NCBI GenBank assembly: GCA_017464245.1
Contig: JAFUDV010000002.1
Location: 1 to 38,725 of the forward strand
Length of the DNA stretch: 38,725 nt
Source of the DNA: Bacteroidales bacterium
Lineage (GTDB): Bacteria; Bacteroidota; Bacteroidia; Bacteroidales; UBA932
Reading direction: 5' to 3'
The position numbers were made by a program, and so were the translations under genes. The notes beneath the pieces were generated by a model, which worked only from the letters and a program-made list of their open reading frames with translations, had not been told where the DNA came from and did no database searches. This document shows, piece by piece, positions 8,966-16,590 of the stretch; position 1 is the stretch's first letter, and each line of letters starts with the position of its first letter.

Positions 8966-10116
8966 TGAAGGGCGTTTTCCCGACAGGGGAATTCGCGGAC
9001 CGGAAGACACCTTTCTACTTCTACGACCTTCCCTTGCTGGAGCGGACGCTGGATGCGGTCCGCAGCGAACTGAAGGACCGGCCCCTCTGGCAGGTCCACT
9101 ATGCCGTCAAGGCCAATGCCAACCCGGAGATCCTGCGCCGGATCGCCGCGGCGGGCTTCGGCGCCGACTGCGTGAGCGGCGGCGAAGTGCGCATGGCATA
9201 CGAGGCCGGCTTCGCCCCTTCCACCATCGTGTATGCGGGTGTTGGCAAGAGCGACGGGGAAATCCAGTATGCCCTGGACCTCGGGATCGCCCGTTTCAAC
9301 GTGGAATCCTCCGCCGAACTGCTGGTCATCGAGGAGTTGGCGGCGAAGATGGGGAAGACCGCCCCCGTAAGCCTCCGGGTCAATCCCGACATCGGCGCCC
9401 ATACCCATGCCAACATCACGACCGGCCTGGCCGAGAACAAGTTCGGCATCTACCACGGCGTCCTGCCCGAGGTGATCCGGCTGGCCCTGGGATGCCCGCA
9501 TGTCGCGTTCAAGGGCCTGCATTTCCACATCGGCTCCCAGATTCTGGACATGTCGGACTTCGTGGCCCTGTGCAACCGGATCAACGGCTTGACGGACAGC
9601 CTGGAACGCCAGGGACTCCCCGTCGGCGACCTCAACGTGGGCGGCGGCCTGGGCATCAACTACGAGCATCCGAACCATCTGCCCGTGGCGGATTTCAAGG
9701 CCTATTTCGACACCTTCAAGCGGCATCTCCGCCTCCGTTACGGACAGGCGCTCCACTTCGAGCTGGGCCGGAGCCTCGTCGCCCCGTGCGGGACGCTCAT
9801 CTGCCGTGTGCTGTACGTGAAACAGGGAACGACGCGCCAGTTCGCCATCGTGGACGGCAGCATGACGGAACTGATCCGTCCCGCCCTGTACCATGCCTAC
9901 CACCGCATCGAGAACCTGACCTCCGACGAGCCTGAACAGCTGTACGACGTGGTGGGACCGGTGTGCGAAAGTTCGGATGTTTTCTCCAAGGGCGTTTCGC
10001 TGGACGCCTGCCGGCGGGGCGATTTCATCGCCATCCGCAGCGCCGGCGCCTACGGCGAGTCCATGGCCTCCACCTACAACGGGAGGCCGCTCCCGGGGGC
10101 TTTCTTCTTTGAATAA
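8962..10116 (+). CDS. lysA: Diaminopimelate decarboxylase
   Basis: PLP enzyme converting meso-diaminopimelate to lysine. Fold-type III features are visible: the Schiff-base lysine in YAVKANANPE (K50), HIGSQI, the phosphate-binding GGGLGINY, and the C-terminal VCESSDVF and GAYGESMAS motifs that complete the dimer active site. With the start at ATG 8962 the length is 384 aa, within the family range. A second ATG follows directly at 8965. The frame stays open further upstream into lysC, but that part has no family similarity. It overlaps the lysC stop as ATGA. Confidence 0.95.
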   Translation: MMKGVFPTGEFADRKTPFYFYDLPLLERTLDAVRSELKDRPLWQVHYAVKANANPEILRRIAAAGFGADCVSGGEVRMAYEAGFAPSTIVYAGVGKSDGEIQYALDLGIARFNVESSAELLVIEELAAKMGKTAPVSLRVNPDIGAHTHANITTGLAENKFGIYHGVLPEVIRLALGCPHVAFKGLHFHIGSQILDMSDFVALCNRINGLTDSLERQGLPVGDLNVGGGLGINYEHPNHLPVADFKAYFDTFKRHLRLRYGQALHFELGRSLVAPCGTLICRVLYVKQGTTRQFAIVDGSMTELIRPALYHAYHRIENLTSDEPEQLYDVVGPVCESSDVFSKGVSLDACRRGDFIAIRSAGAYGESMASTYNGRPLPGAFFFE

Positions 10117-10138
10117 ACCGGATTAATCCGTAACTTTG
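10108..10138 (+). promoter_or_regulatory. Two-part Bacteroidota promoter of the right arm of the polyene locus
   Basis: A -33 box TTTG (10108-10111) is followed after exactly 19 bases by TAACTTTG (10131-10138), a full match to the Bacteroidota -33/-7 pattern. Only seven bases separate it from the ATG at 10146, so the transcript may be leaderless. The -33 box lies inside the last codons of lysA. It would drive the nine-gene run 10146-17155. Confidence 0.7.
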
Positions 10139-10145
10139 TCCCCTT

Positions 10146-10904
10146 ATGAAAACGAAAGTGAATCTCACAGGGGACAAGGGACGGATTTCCGCCATTCTGC
10201 AGCGGCCGAAACTCGCCGAGGGACAGAAATGCCCTCTGGTCATCCTGATGCATGGTTTCATGTCCAACAAGGCCCTGCAGCCCCTCAAGGGCATTGCAAA
10301 GGCTTTGGAGGTCGAGGGCATCGCTTCGCTGCGGTTCGACTTCGACGGCCATGGACGCAGCGAAGGCCGTTTCCAGGATATGACGGTCCTGACGGAAATC
10401 GCGGACGCAAAGGCCGTGTGGGCCTATGCGGAATCGCTGGATTTCGTGTCCAAGATCGCTCTCCTTGGCCATTCCCAGGGCGGCGTCGTCGCCGGCATGC
10501 TGGCCGGGGAACTGGGCGCCTCCGAGGTGGCGGCCCTCGTGCAGTTGAGCCCTGCTGCCGTCCTGAAGGACGATGCGCTGAGCGGCGTGCTCATGGGCAA
10601 GCACTATGATCCTTCGAACCCGCCCGAGACCCTGTCGGTTCTCTTCCACAAGGTGGGCCGGGGTTATTTCAAAGTGGCCCGGACGCTTCCCATCTACGAG
10701 ACTTCTGCGAAGTACGATGGTCCCGTGTGCCTGATCCATGGGACCGACGACCGCATCGTCCCTTACCGCTACAGCGAGCAGTATGACGCCGTGTACAAGG
10801 ACAGCGTCCTGCATCTGCTGGAGGGGGAGAACCATATCCTGAGCCGCCAGCGGGGCAAAGTCATCGTCCTGTCCGTGGAATTCCTGAAAGACAAACTGTC
10901 ATGA
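10146..10904 (+). CDS. Alpha/beta hydrolase, cinnamoyl/feruloyl-esterase-like
   Basis: A 252 aa cytoplasmic hydrolase without signal peptide. The triad can be assigned: nucleophile S110 in GHSQGG, acid D202 in HGTDDRIVP and base H230 in GENHIL, with the oxyanion stretch LMHGFMSNK (34-42). The motif set and length resemble Est1E/LJ0536-type cinnamoyl esterases. Its stop overlaps the methyltransferase start as ATGA, so it is the first gene of the right arm. Possible jobs, all inferred, are release of a finished chain from ACP as a thioesterase, editing of stalled chains, or cleavage of an aromatic ester. A housekeeping serine esterase is the alternative. Confidence 0.85.
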   Translation: MKTKVNLTGDKGRISAILQRPKLAEGQKCPLVILMHGFMSNKALQPLKGIAKALEVEGIASLRFDFDGHGRSEGRFQDMTVLTEIADAKAVWAYAESLDFVSKIALLGHSQGGVVAGMLAGELGASEVAALVQLSPAAVLKDDALSGVLMGKHYDPSNPPETLSVLFHKVGRGYFKVARTLPIYETSAKYDGPVCLIHGTDDRIVPYRYSEQYDAVYKDSVLHLLEGENHILSRQRGKVIVLSVEFLKDKLS

Positions 10905-11992
10905 ACCTGTTTCCCGACATCGAAAAGGCCTATACGAAGGAGCGGCTTTCCGCCCGCGAGGCCCAGCGTCTCGCGCAGTACATCGCCTTCGGCCCGGTCA
11001 TCTTCCAGGCGAGCCGCCTGATGGTTAAGTTCGGTATCCTGGATCGGCTTCGTGACCGCGACATGACCCTGCAGGAAGTCGCCGCGGCGGCCGGCCTGTC
11101 GGAGTATGCAGCCCAGGTGCTCCTGGAGGCGGGCCTGTCCATCGGCACCGTCCTCATCGACACGAAAACCGACCGCTATTCCATCTCCAAGACGGGCTGG
11201 TTCCTCCTGAACGACCCGGCGACCCGGGTGGACATGGACTTCAACCACGACGTCAATTACGAGGGATTCTTCCATCTGGAGGAGGCGCTGCTGGAAGGAC
11301 GTCCGGCCGGCCTGGCGCATTTCGGCCCCTGGCCCACGCTCTACGAAGGACTGTCCTCCCTGCCGGAGCAGGTGCAGAAGAGCTGGTTCGGTTTCGACCA
11401 CTTCTACTCGGACCATTCCTTTGACGAGGCCCTGCCCATCGTCTTCCGGTATCATCCGCGGCGGATCATGGACGTGGGCGGCAATACGGGCCGATGGGCG
11501 CTCCGCTGCGTGGAGTACGATCCCGAGGTGGAGGTGACCATCGTGGACCTTCCCCAGCAGATTGCGATGATGCGGAAGCAGACGGCCGGAAAGCCGGGCG
11601 CGGACCGCATCGGCGCCCACCCGATGGACATGCTGGACCCTTCTGCCGAATTCCCGGCGGCGCTGCGCCCAGACCTTATCTGGATGAGCCAGTTCCTGGA
11701 CTGCTTCAGCGAGCCGCAGATCCTGAGCATCCTGCAGCGGGCAGCGAAAGTGATGGGTCCGGATTCCCGTCTGGCCATCATGGAAACCTTCTGGGACCGG
11801 CAGCGTTTCGAGCCGGCGTCCTTCTGCCTCACGATGACGAGCCTGTATTTCACGGTGATGGCGAACGGCAATTCCAAGATGTACCATTCGGACGACATGA
11901 CCCGCCTGGTGGAGGATGCCGGCCTCGCGGTGGAGGAGATCCACGATGGACTGGGACAGGGACACAGCATTATGATTTGTAAACGTAAGTAA
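10901..11992 (+). CDS. SAM-dependent methyltransferase with winged-helix N-terminus (O-methyltransferase type)
   Basis: 363 aa. Residues about 20-105 form the dimerisation/winged-helix domain of plant-type and polyketide O-methyltransferases. The SAM-binding motif I is RIMDVGGNTG (188-197), with an acidic residue at the end of the next strand (TIVDLP). Later segments such as RPDLIWMSQFLDCFSE and LAIMETFW match the later motifs of this class. Proteins like this occur in Bacteroidota aryl polyene loci, where methylation of the head group is expected. The exact target is not shown by the sequence. The gene overlaps its upstream neighbour by four bases and is separated from the ACP gene by one base. 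Confidence 0.88.
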   Translation: MNLFPDIEKAYTKERLSAREAQRLAQYIAFGPVIFQASRLMVKFGILDRLRDRDMTLQEVAAAAGLSEYAAQVLLEAGLSIGTVLIDTKTDRYSISKTGWFLLNDPATRVDMDFNHDVNYEGFFHLEEALLEGRPAGLAHFGPWPTLYEGLSSLPEQVQKSWFGFDHFYSDHSFDEALPIVFRYHPRRIMDVGGNTGRWALRCVEYDPEVEVTIVDLPQQIAMMRKQTAGKPGADRIGAHPMDMLDPSAEFPAALRPDLIWMSQFLDCFSEPQILSILQRAAKVMGPDSRLAIMETFWDRQRFEPASFCLTMTSLYFTVMANGNSKMYHSDDMTRLVEDAGLAVEEIHDGLGQGHSIMICKRK

Positions 11993-11993
11993 T

Positions 11994-12236
11994 ATGGATA
12001 TCAACGAGATACAAGAGAAAGTCAATGCCTTCCTCGTGGATGAGCTGGAGATTGACGAAAGCAAGATCGAGGACGGAGCGCGCCTGAAGGAGGACCTCGG
12101 TATCGACAGCCTGGAAGTCGTGGACGTCATCGTCCTGGTGGATGACGAGTTCGGTTTCAAGATGCGTCCCGAGCAGTTCAAGGACCTGAAGACCTACGGC
12201 GAATTCTGCCGGTTCATCGAATCGCGGGTTGGCTGA
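11994..12236 (+). CDS. Acyl carrier protein
   Basis: An 80 aa acidic four-helix protein with the phosphopantetheine site GIDSLEVVD (Ser 39). It should carry growing acyl chains as thioesters. It is distinct from the second ACP, which is the C-terminal domain of the product of 14629-15411. The acyltransferase gene begins inside its last codons, overlapping by eight bases. Confidence 0.95.
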   Translation: MDINEIQEKVNAFLVDELEIDESKIEDGARLKEDLGIDSLEVVDVIVLVDDEFGFKMRPEQFKDLKTYGEFCRFIESRVG

Positions 12237-13110
12237 CCGGAAACATACGGCCTGGCAGGGTTCCACGGACGGAACGCCCTGGATGCAGCGGACGCTCATC
12301 CGGCTTTTCCGCGTCCTTCCCCTGGGCGTGCTGTACGGCTGTATGGCGCTGGTCGTCCCGTTCTACATGCTTTTCGGAAAAGGATTCCGGGCCTCGTACC
12401 GGTTCTTCCGGCAGCGGATGGGATATGGCGCACTGAAGTCGTTCTGGCGTGTCTATCGGAACGAATATGCCTTCGGGAAAGTGGTCCTGGACCGTTTTGC
12501 GGCTTTCGCCGGCAAGCAGTTCCGGATGAACGTGCCGCGGATGGACCTGTTCGACCGGCTGTGCGAAGCTCCGGGTGGATTCGTCCAGTTGAGTTCCCAT
12601 GTGGGCTGTTACGAGATGGTCGGCTATACCCTCCATTCTCCCAAGCGGTTGAACGCCCTGGTATATGGCGGGGAAACCGCCACCGTGATGGAGAACCGCG
12701 CCCATCTGTTCGGGCAGACCAATGTCCGGATGGTGCCCGTGTCGGAGGACCTCTCGCATGTCTTCCTCCTGAACAACGCCCTGGCCGACGGCGAGATCGC
12801 CAGCCTGCCCGGGGACCGGATGTTCGGGTCGCAGAAGACGGTGGAGTGCCTGTTCTTCGGCGAGAAGGCGAAGTTCCCGGCCGGCCCGTTCCTGCTGGCC
12901 GTCCAGCGCGGCGTCCCGGTGCTGACGGTCTTCGCCATGAAGGAAGGAAGGCGGGATTACAAGGTCCTCCTGGATGTGGAAAACGCCCCGGAGGGCGCTT
13001 CCAAGCAGGAAAAGATCCAGTTCCTGGCCGATGCGTACGCCGCCCGGCTGGAGGAAGTGGTCCGCCTGTATCCCGACCAGTGGTATAACTTTTACGATTT
13101 CTGGAAATGA
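12229..13110 (+). CDS. LpxL-like lysophospholipid/lipid A-type acyltransferase
   Basis: A 293 aa membrane-associated acyltransferase. It has one hydrophobic segment (about 28-50), then the catalytic HX4E motif in SSHVGCYE (H124, E129), as in LpxL/HtrB proteins, and a GDRMFG-type block further on. The start is TTG at 12229, within the last ACP codons. It keeps the N-terminal WQGSTDGTPW stretch, which resembles a block conserved in Bacteroidota homologues; the first ATG (12283) would lose it. In this locus the enzyme probably moves the polyene chain from ACP to a lipid or sugar acceptor, anchoring it in the membrane. That transfer is inferred from related aryl polyene systems. Its stop overlaps the next start as ATGA. 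Confidence 0.88.
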   Translation: MADRKHTAWQGSTDGTPWMQRTLIRLFRVLPLGVLYGCMALVVPFYMLFGKGFRASYRFFRQRMGYGALKSFWRVYRNEYAFGKVVLDRFAAFAGKQFRMNVPRMDLFDRLCEAPGGFVQLSSHVGCYEMVGYTLHSPKRLNALVYGGETATVMENRAHLFGQTNVRMVPVSEDLSHVFLLNNALADGEIASLPGDRMFGSQKTVECLFFGEKAKFPAGPFLLAVQRGVPVLTVFAMKEGRRDYKVLLDVENAPEGASKQEKIQFLADAYAARLEEVVRLYPDQWYNFYDFWK

Positions 13111-13544
13111 CGTCCTTTGCCGATATCGACATCCTCGGGATCCTTCCCCAGCGGGAACCGTTCCTCTTCGTGGACCGGCTCCTGCATTACGACGACCGGG
13201 AGACCCGGACGGCTTTTACGGTGCCGGAAGGGCATTTGCTGGTGGAGGACGGCCTCCTGTCGGCCTCCGGTGTCCTGGAGAACATGGCGCAGTCCAGCGC
13301 AGCCCGGATCGGCTATCTGAACAAGTATATCCTCCATGTCCCGGTGCGGGTGGGCTATATCGGCGCCATCCGGAAGTTCCGGGTGAACCGGCTACCGGCC
13401 GTCGGGGAAACGCTCGAGACCTCCGTCTTCCTCCGGGAGGACGTCTTCGGGATTTCCCTCGCGGATGCCGTGGTCCGGGTAGGGGAGGAAGTCATTGCGG
13501 AGGCGTCCCTAAAGACGGCCCTCGGCGAAAAGGAGGCGGAATGA
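13107..13544 (+). CDS. FabZ/ApeI-like 3-hydroxyacyl-ACP dehydratase (hot-dog fold)
   Basis: 145 aa. The N-terminal ILPQREPFLFVDRL (12-25) matches the FabZ signature, with Gln replacing the usual His. The catalytic His is kept in EGHLLVEDG (H43) and the paired acid in LENMAQ (E58). It should remove water from 3-hydroxyacyl-ACP to leave a double bond. No enoyl reductase gene is nearby, so double bonds would be retained, which is the basis for calling the product a polyene. The start and stop overlap both neighbours as ATGA. Confidence 0.9.
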   Translation: MTSFADIDILGILPQREPFLFVDRLLHYDDRETRTAFTVPEGHLLVEDGLLSASGVLENMAQSSAARIGYLNKYILHVPVRVGYIGAIRKFRVNRLPAVGETLETSVFLREDVFGISLADAVVRVGEEVIAEASLKTALGEKEAE

Positions 13545-14635
13545 GGAAAGTCGTCTGCCTGGGAGAAAGCATCCTGTCGCCCCTGGGGCTCACCGTGGAG
13601 GAGAACTTCTCGGCGGTGTGTCGCGGCATTTCCGCCCTACGGCGCTATGAGGGCATGTTCGGGGTGAAAGAGCCTTTCATCGCTTCTTTGATGGACCGTC
13701 CTGCCTTGACGGCCGATGGACATACCTTTTTCGATTCCCTCATCATCGAGGCTGCGCGGCGGGCGGTGGAGGCGGCGGGCATCGACCCGGCCAGTCCCCG
13801 GGCCGCCTTCGTCCTCTCTTCCATCAAGGGCAACATAGAATATATTGGAACGCAGGATGTTACACTGGCTGCATCGGCCCGGCGACTCGCGAATGCCTTC
13901 GGGAATCCGAATCCGGCCGTGGTCGTTTCCAACGCCTGCATCTCCGGCCTTGCGGCCCTGTTGCAGGGGAGGCGGATCCTCCTCGGAGGCGGTTTCGACC
14001 ACGTGGTCGTCGTGGGTTGCGAGGTCCAGTCCCGTTTCATCGTCACAGGCTTCCAGTCGCTGAAAGCCCTGTCCGAAGCGCCCTGCAAGCCCTTTGATGC
14101 AGCCCGGGATGGACTCAACCTGGGCGAGGCGGCGGCCGCCGTGGTGCTGGGCTTCGGAGACTCCGGCTGGGAGCTCGTGGACGGGGCCGTCCGCAATGAT
14201 GCGAACCATATCTCCGGTCCTTCCCGGACGGGCGAGGGCAGCTACAAGGCGCTCCGCCAGGTGCTCCGCCATATTGCTCCGGAGGAACTGGCCGTTGTCA
14301 ATGTCCATGGGACAGCCACCCTCTACAATGACGAGATGGAGGCCATCGCCCTCGACCGGGCCGGTCTCCTGGATGTGCCCGTCAATGCCCTGAAGGGCGT
14401 CTTCGGCCATACGATGGGGGCGGCCGGCATCCTGGAGTCCATCCTGTCCATGCACGCGGTGGATGAAGGCATCGTCCTGCCTACCCGGGGCTTCTCCGAA
14501 CTGGGCGTCAGCCGCCCGGTGCGGGTGTCGCCGGAGGCGGGTCGGACCGACAAGCGCGCTTTCGTGAAACTCCTCTCCGGTTTCGGCGGGGTGAACGGGG
14601 CGCTTCTGTTCAGAAAAGGAGGTGCGGCATGCTGA
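13541..14635 (+). CDS. Beta-ketoacyl-ACP synthase, FabF/FabB-like (ketosynthase 2)
   Basis: 364 aa, slightly short for a KAS II enzyme (about 405-415 aa), but with a complete triad: C133 in SNACISG, H256 in NVHGTAT and H290 in GHTMGAAG. The C-terminal KLLSGFGGVNGAL replaces the usual FGFGG ending. The start is ATG 13541, after GGAGG, and overlaps the dehydratase stop as ATGA. The frame stays open back to about 12974 but only as a shadow of upstream genes. It overlaps the next gene by seven bases. It probably pairs with one of the Cys-less half-ketosynthases; which one cannot be told from the sequence. Confidence 0.92.
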   Translation: MRKVVCLGESILSPLGLTVEENFSAVCRGISALRRYEGMFGVKEPFIASLMDRPALTADGHTFFDSLIIEAARRAVEAAGIDPASPRAAFVLSSIKGNIEYIGTQDVTLAASARRLANAFGNPNPAVVVSNACISGLAALLQGRRILLGGGFDHVVVVGCEVQSRFIVTGFQSLKALSEAPCKPFDAARDGLNLGEAAAAVVLGFGDSGWELVDGAVRNDANHISGPSRTGEGSYKALRQVLRHIAPEELAVVNVHGTATLYNDEMEAIALDRAGLLDVPVNALKGVFGHTMGAAGILESILSMHAVDEGIVLPTRGFSELGVSRPVRVSPEAGRTDKRAFVKLLSGFGGVNGALLFRKGGAAC

Positions 14636-15411
14636 CCATCAAGCAGTTCGCTTCGATTCCTGCCGGTACGGACCTGACGGCCCTGTACCGGGCTGCGGTA
14701 GGGGATTACCCCAAGTTTTTCAAGATGGATACGGCCTGCAAGCTGGGATTCCTCCTGGCTGAGCAACTTGCCGACGAACCTCGGTTCGTTCCCCGCGAGG
14801 ACCGCGCGGTGCTCATGTTCAGCACCTGCGGCTGCCTGTGCAATGACCTTCATTACGAGGAGACGGTGAAGGATTTCCCTTCGCCCGCCCTCTTTGTCTA
14901 TACCCTTCCCAACATCATCACCGGCGAGATTGCCATCCGGAACAAGTACGAGGGGGAAACCTCGGCCTATGTCCTGGAGCGCTTCGACCCGGCGCAGTTT
15001 GCGGCCCTGGTAGAGCAGGCCTTCCAGGACGGGGTGACCGGATCGGCCCTGTGCGGCTGGGTCGATGCCCGCTCGGAGGGCGACTTCACGGCCTTCGCCT
15101 TCCTGGTGGAGCGGGACGGGAACGGATTGGAATTCAGCGTAGAAACATATATGGAACAACTCATTGAAGAAATCAAGCTCAAACTGATCGATGCCCTGAA
15201 CCTGGACGGGATGACCCCGGCCGACATCGACAATGACGCGCCCCTGTTCGGGGACGAAGGCCTCGGTCTCGATTCCATCGACGTCCTGGAACTGATCGTT
15301 CTCCTGGAACGCAACTATGGCATCCGCCTGGCGAACCCGCAGGAAGGCAAGAAGGTCTTCCAGAGCGTGGCCGTGATGGCTGACTATGTGGCCGCGAACC
15401 GGACCAAGTAA
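14629..15411 (+). CDS. Cys-less half-ketosynthase fused to an acyl carrier protein
   Basis: 260 aa with two parts. Residues 1-165 look like the N-terminal half of a thiolase-fold ketosynthase (PF13723-like). VLMFST starts the core, YTLPNIITGE stands where an active enzyme has its STAC nucleophile motif, and ALCGWVDA ends it. No Cys is at the nucleophile position. Residues 175-260 are a complete ACP with the phosphopantetheine site GLGLDSIDVLEL (S216). Between them, codon 175 is an ATG (15151) after an A/T-rich stretch (GTAGAAACATAT). This resembles the start of a separate ACP gene, and no stop codon separates the parts. The gene may give a fusion, a free ACP, or both. The first domain probably acts as a chain-length or docking partner; this is inferred. 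Confidence 0.85.
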   Translation: MLTIKQFASIPAGTDLTALYRAAVGDYPKFFKMDTACKLGFLLAEQLADEPRFVPREDRAVLMFSTCGCLCNDLHYEETVKDFPSPALFVYTLPNIITGEIAIRNKYEGETSAYVLERFDPAQFAALVEQAFQDGVTGSALCGWVDARSEGDFTAFAFLVERDGNGLEFSVETYMEQLIEEIKLKLIDALNLDGMTPADIDNDAPLFGDEGLGLDSIDVLELIVLLERNYGIRLANPQEGKKVFQSVAVMADYVAANRTK

Positions 15412-15414
15412 GCA

Positions 15415-16590
15415 GTGGATCCGGCCATCCATATCTCCGGGGCGGGGGTCGTGAGCGCCATCGGGTGCGGACAGGCGGAAAGCCTGGACGCGCTCCGCTG
15501 CGGGCGGTCCGGCATCGGCCCGGTGCGCTGCCTGGAGACGGCCGAGACCCGTTTTCCGGTGGGGGAGGTCCGGCTGACGAATGCGGAACTGGCTGCCCGG
15601 ACGGGTGCGGATGCCGACCTTTGCCGTACCTCACTGCTGGGCATTCTCGCGTTGCAGGAGGCATTGGAGCAGGCGGGCCTGGCCTCCCTGGCGGGCGTTC
15701 CCCTTGTCGGTGGAACGACGGTGGGAGGCATGGACTTGACGGAACGGGTGTTTCCGGCTTATTCCCGTCTGCACGACTGCGGAGCATCGACGGATGCCAT
15801 CGCGGAGCATTTCGGGGGCAGTCCTTTTGCGACCACGCTTTCCACGGCCTGCTCGTCCGCGCTCAATGCGGTCATCTTCGGGGCGAACCTGATCCGGAGC
15901 GGCCGGGCGGACATCGTTGCCGTGGGCGGCAGCGAGTGTCTGTCGGACTTCCACCTGCATGGGTTCGGCTCCCTGATGATCCTGGATACGGAGCCCTGCC
16001 GGCCGTTCGACGCCACCCGTGCCGGACTGAATCTGGGTGAGGGAGCCGCCTTCCTAATCTTGGAATCCGAGGCATCCCTGAAAGCGCGCGGCGTACGGTC
16101 TTTGGGTGTGCTGTCCGGCTTCGGCAACGCCTGCGACGCTTTCCACCAGACGGCCTCCTCCGAGAACGGGGAAGGGGCATATCTCGCGATGCGGAAGGCG
16201 CTTGCGAGGGCGGGCTTGCGCTCGGAGGACATCGGCTATGTCAATGCCCATGGTACCGGCACGCCCAACAACGACGCTTCCGAGAGTGCGGCGCTTCGAC
16301 GTGTTTTCGGCAAGGCCGTCCCGCCGGTCTCATCCACCAAGGCCCTGACGGGCCATACGACCAGCGCCTGCGGGACCATCGAGGCGGTGTTCTGCCTCCT
16401 GGCCCTTCAAGAAGGCTTCATTCCCGGCCAGGCGAACTGGCGCGAGGCCGATCCGGCCTGCATCACGCCCTATCGGGGCGGTGAAGCGTCATGCCCGGCC
16501 CCGACCGGACGTCAGCCCTTGAGACATGTCCTGTGCAACGCCTTCGGTTTCGGCGGAAACGATTCATCCATCCTGCTTTCCCATGCGTAA
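15415..16590 (+). CDS. Beta-ketoacyl-ACP synthase, FabF-like (ketosynthase 3)
   Basis: 391 aa with a full triad: C146 in LSTACSSAL, H279 in NAHGTGTPNN and H314 in TGHTTSACG, and the C-terminal NAFGFGGNDSS. The start is GTG at 15415, three bases after the preceding stop. It is the only start that keeps the first strand (IHISGAGVVSAIG). It is the third complete condensing enzyme in the locus. The GTGTPNN form is common in ketosynthases of aryl polyene and type II polyketide systems. It overlaps the following half-ketosynthase gene by eight bases, suggesting a partner relation like a ketosynthase/chain-length-factor pair. Confidence 0.93.
   Translation: MDPAIHISGAGVVSAIGCGQAESLDALRCGRSGIGPVRCLETAETRFPVGEVRLTNAELAARTGADADLCRTSLLGILALQEALEQAGLASLAGVPLVGGTTVGGMDLTERVFPAYSRLHDCGASTDAIAEHFGGSPFATTLSTACSSALNAVIFGANLIRSGRADIVAVGGSECLSDFHLHGFGSLMILDTEPCRPFDATRAGLNLGEGAAFLILESEASLKARGVRSLGVLSGFGNACDAFHQTASSENGEGAYLAMRKALARAGLRSEDIGYVNAHGTGTPNNDASESAALRRVFGKAVPPVSSTKALTGHTTSACGTIEAVFCLLALQEGFIPGQANWREADPACITPYRGGEASCPAPTGRQPLRHVLCNAFGFGGNDSSILLSHA

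Noticed and set aside
12974-13540. Upstream extension of ketosynthase 2
   Set aside because: The extra part is Arg/Pro/Gly-rich shadow sequence over the acyltransferase and dehydratase genes; ATG 13541 begins the true first strand of the fold.
13996-14009. Perfect 14-base palindrome CGACCACGTGGTCG within ketosynthase 2
   Set aside because: It contains the ACGTG core seen in parS but lacks GTTnCAC arms, lies in coding sequence (FDHVVV) and is explained by codon choice in GC-rich DNA.
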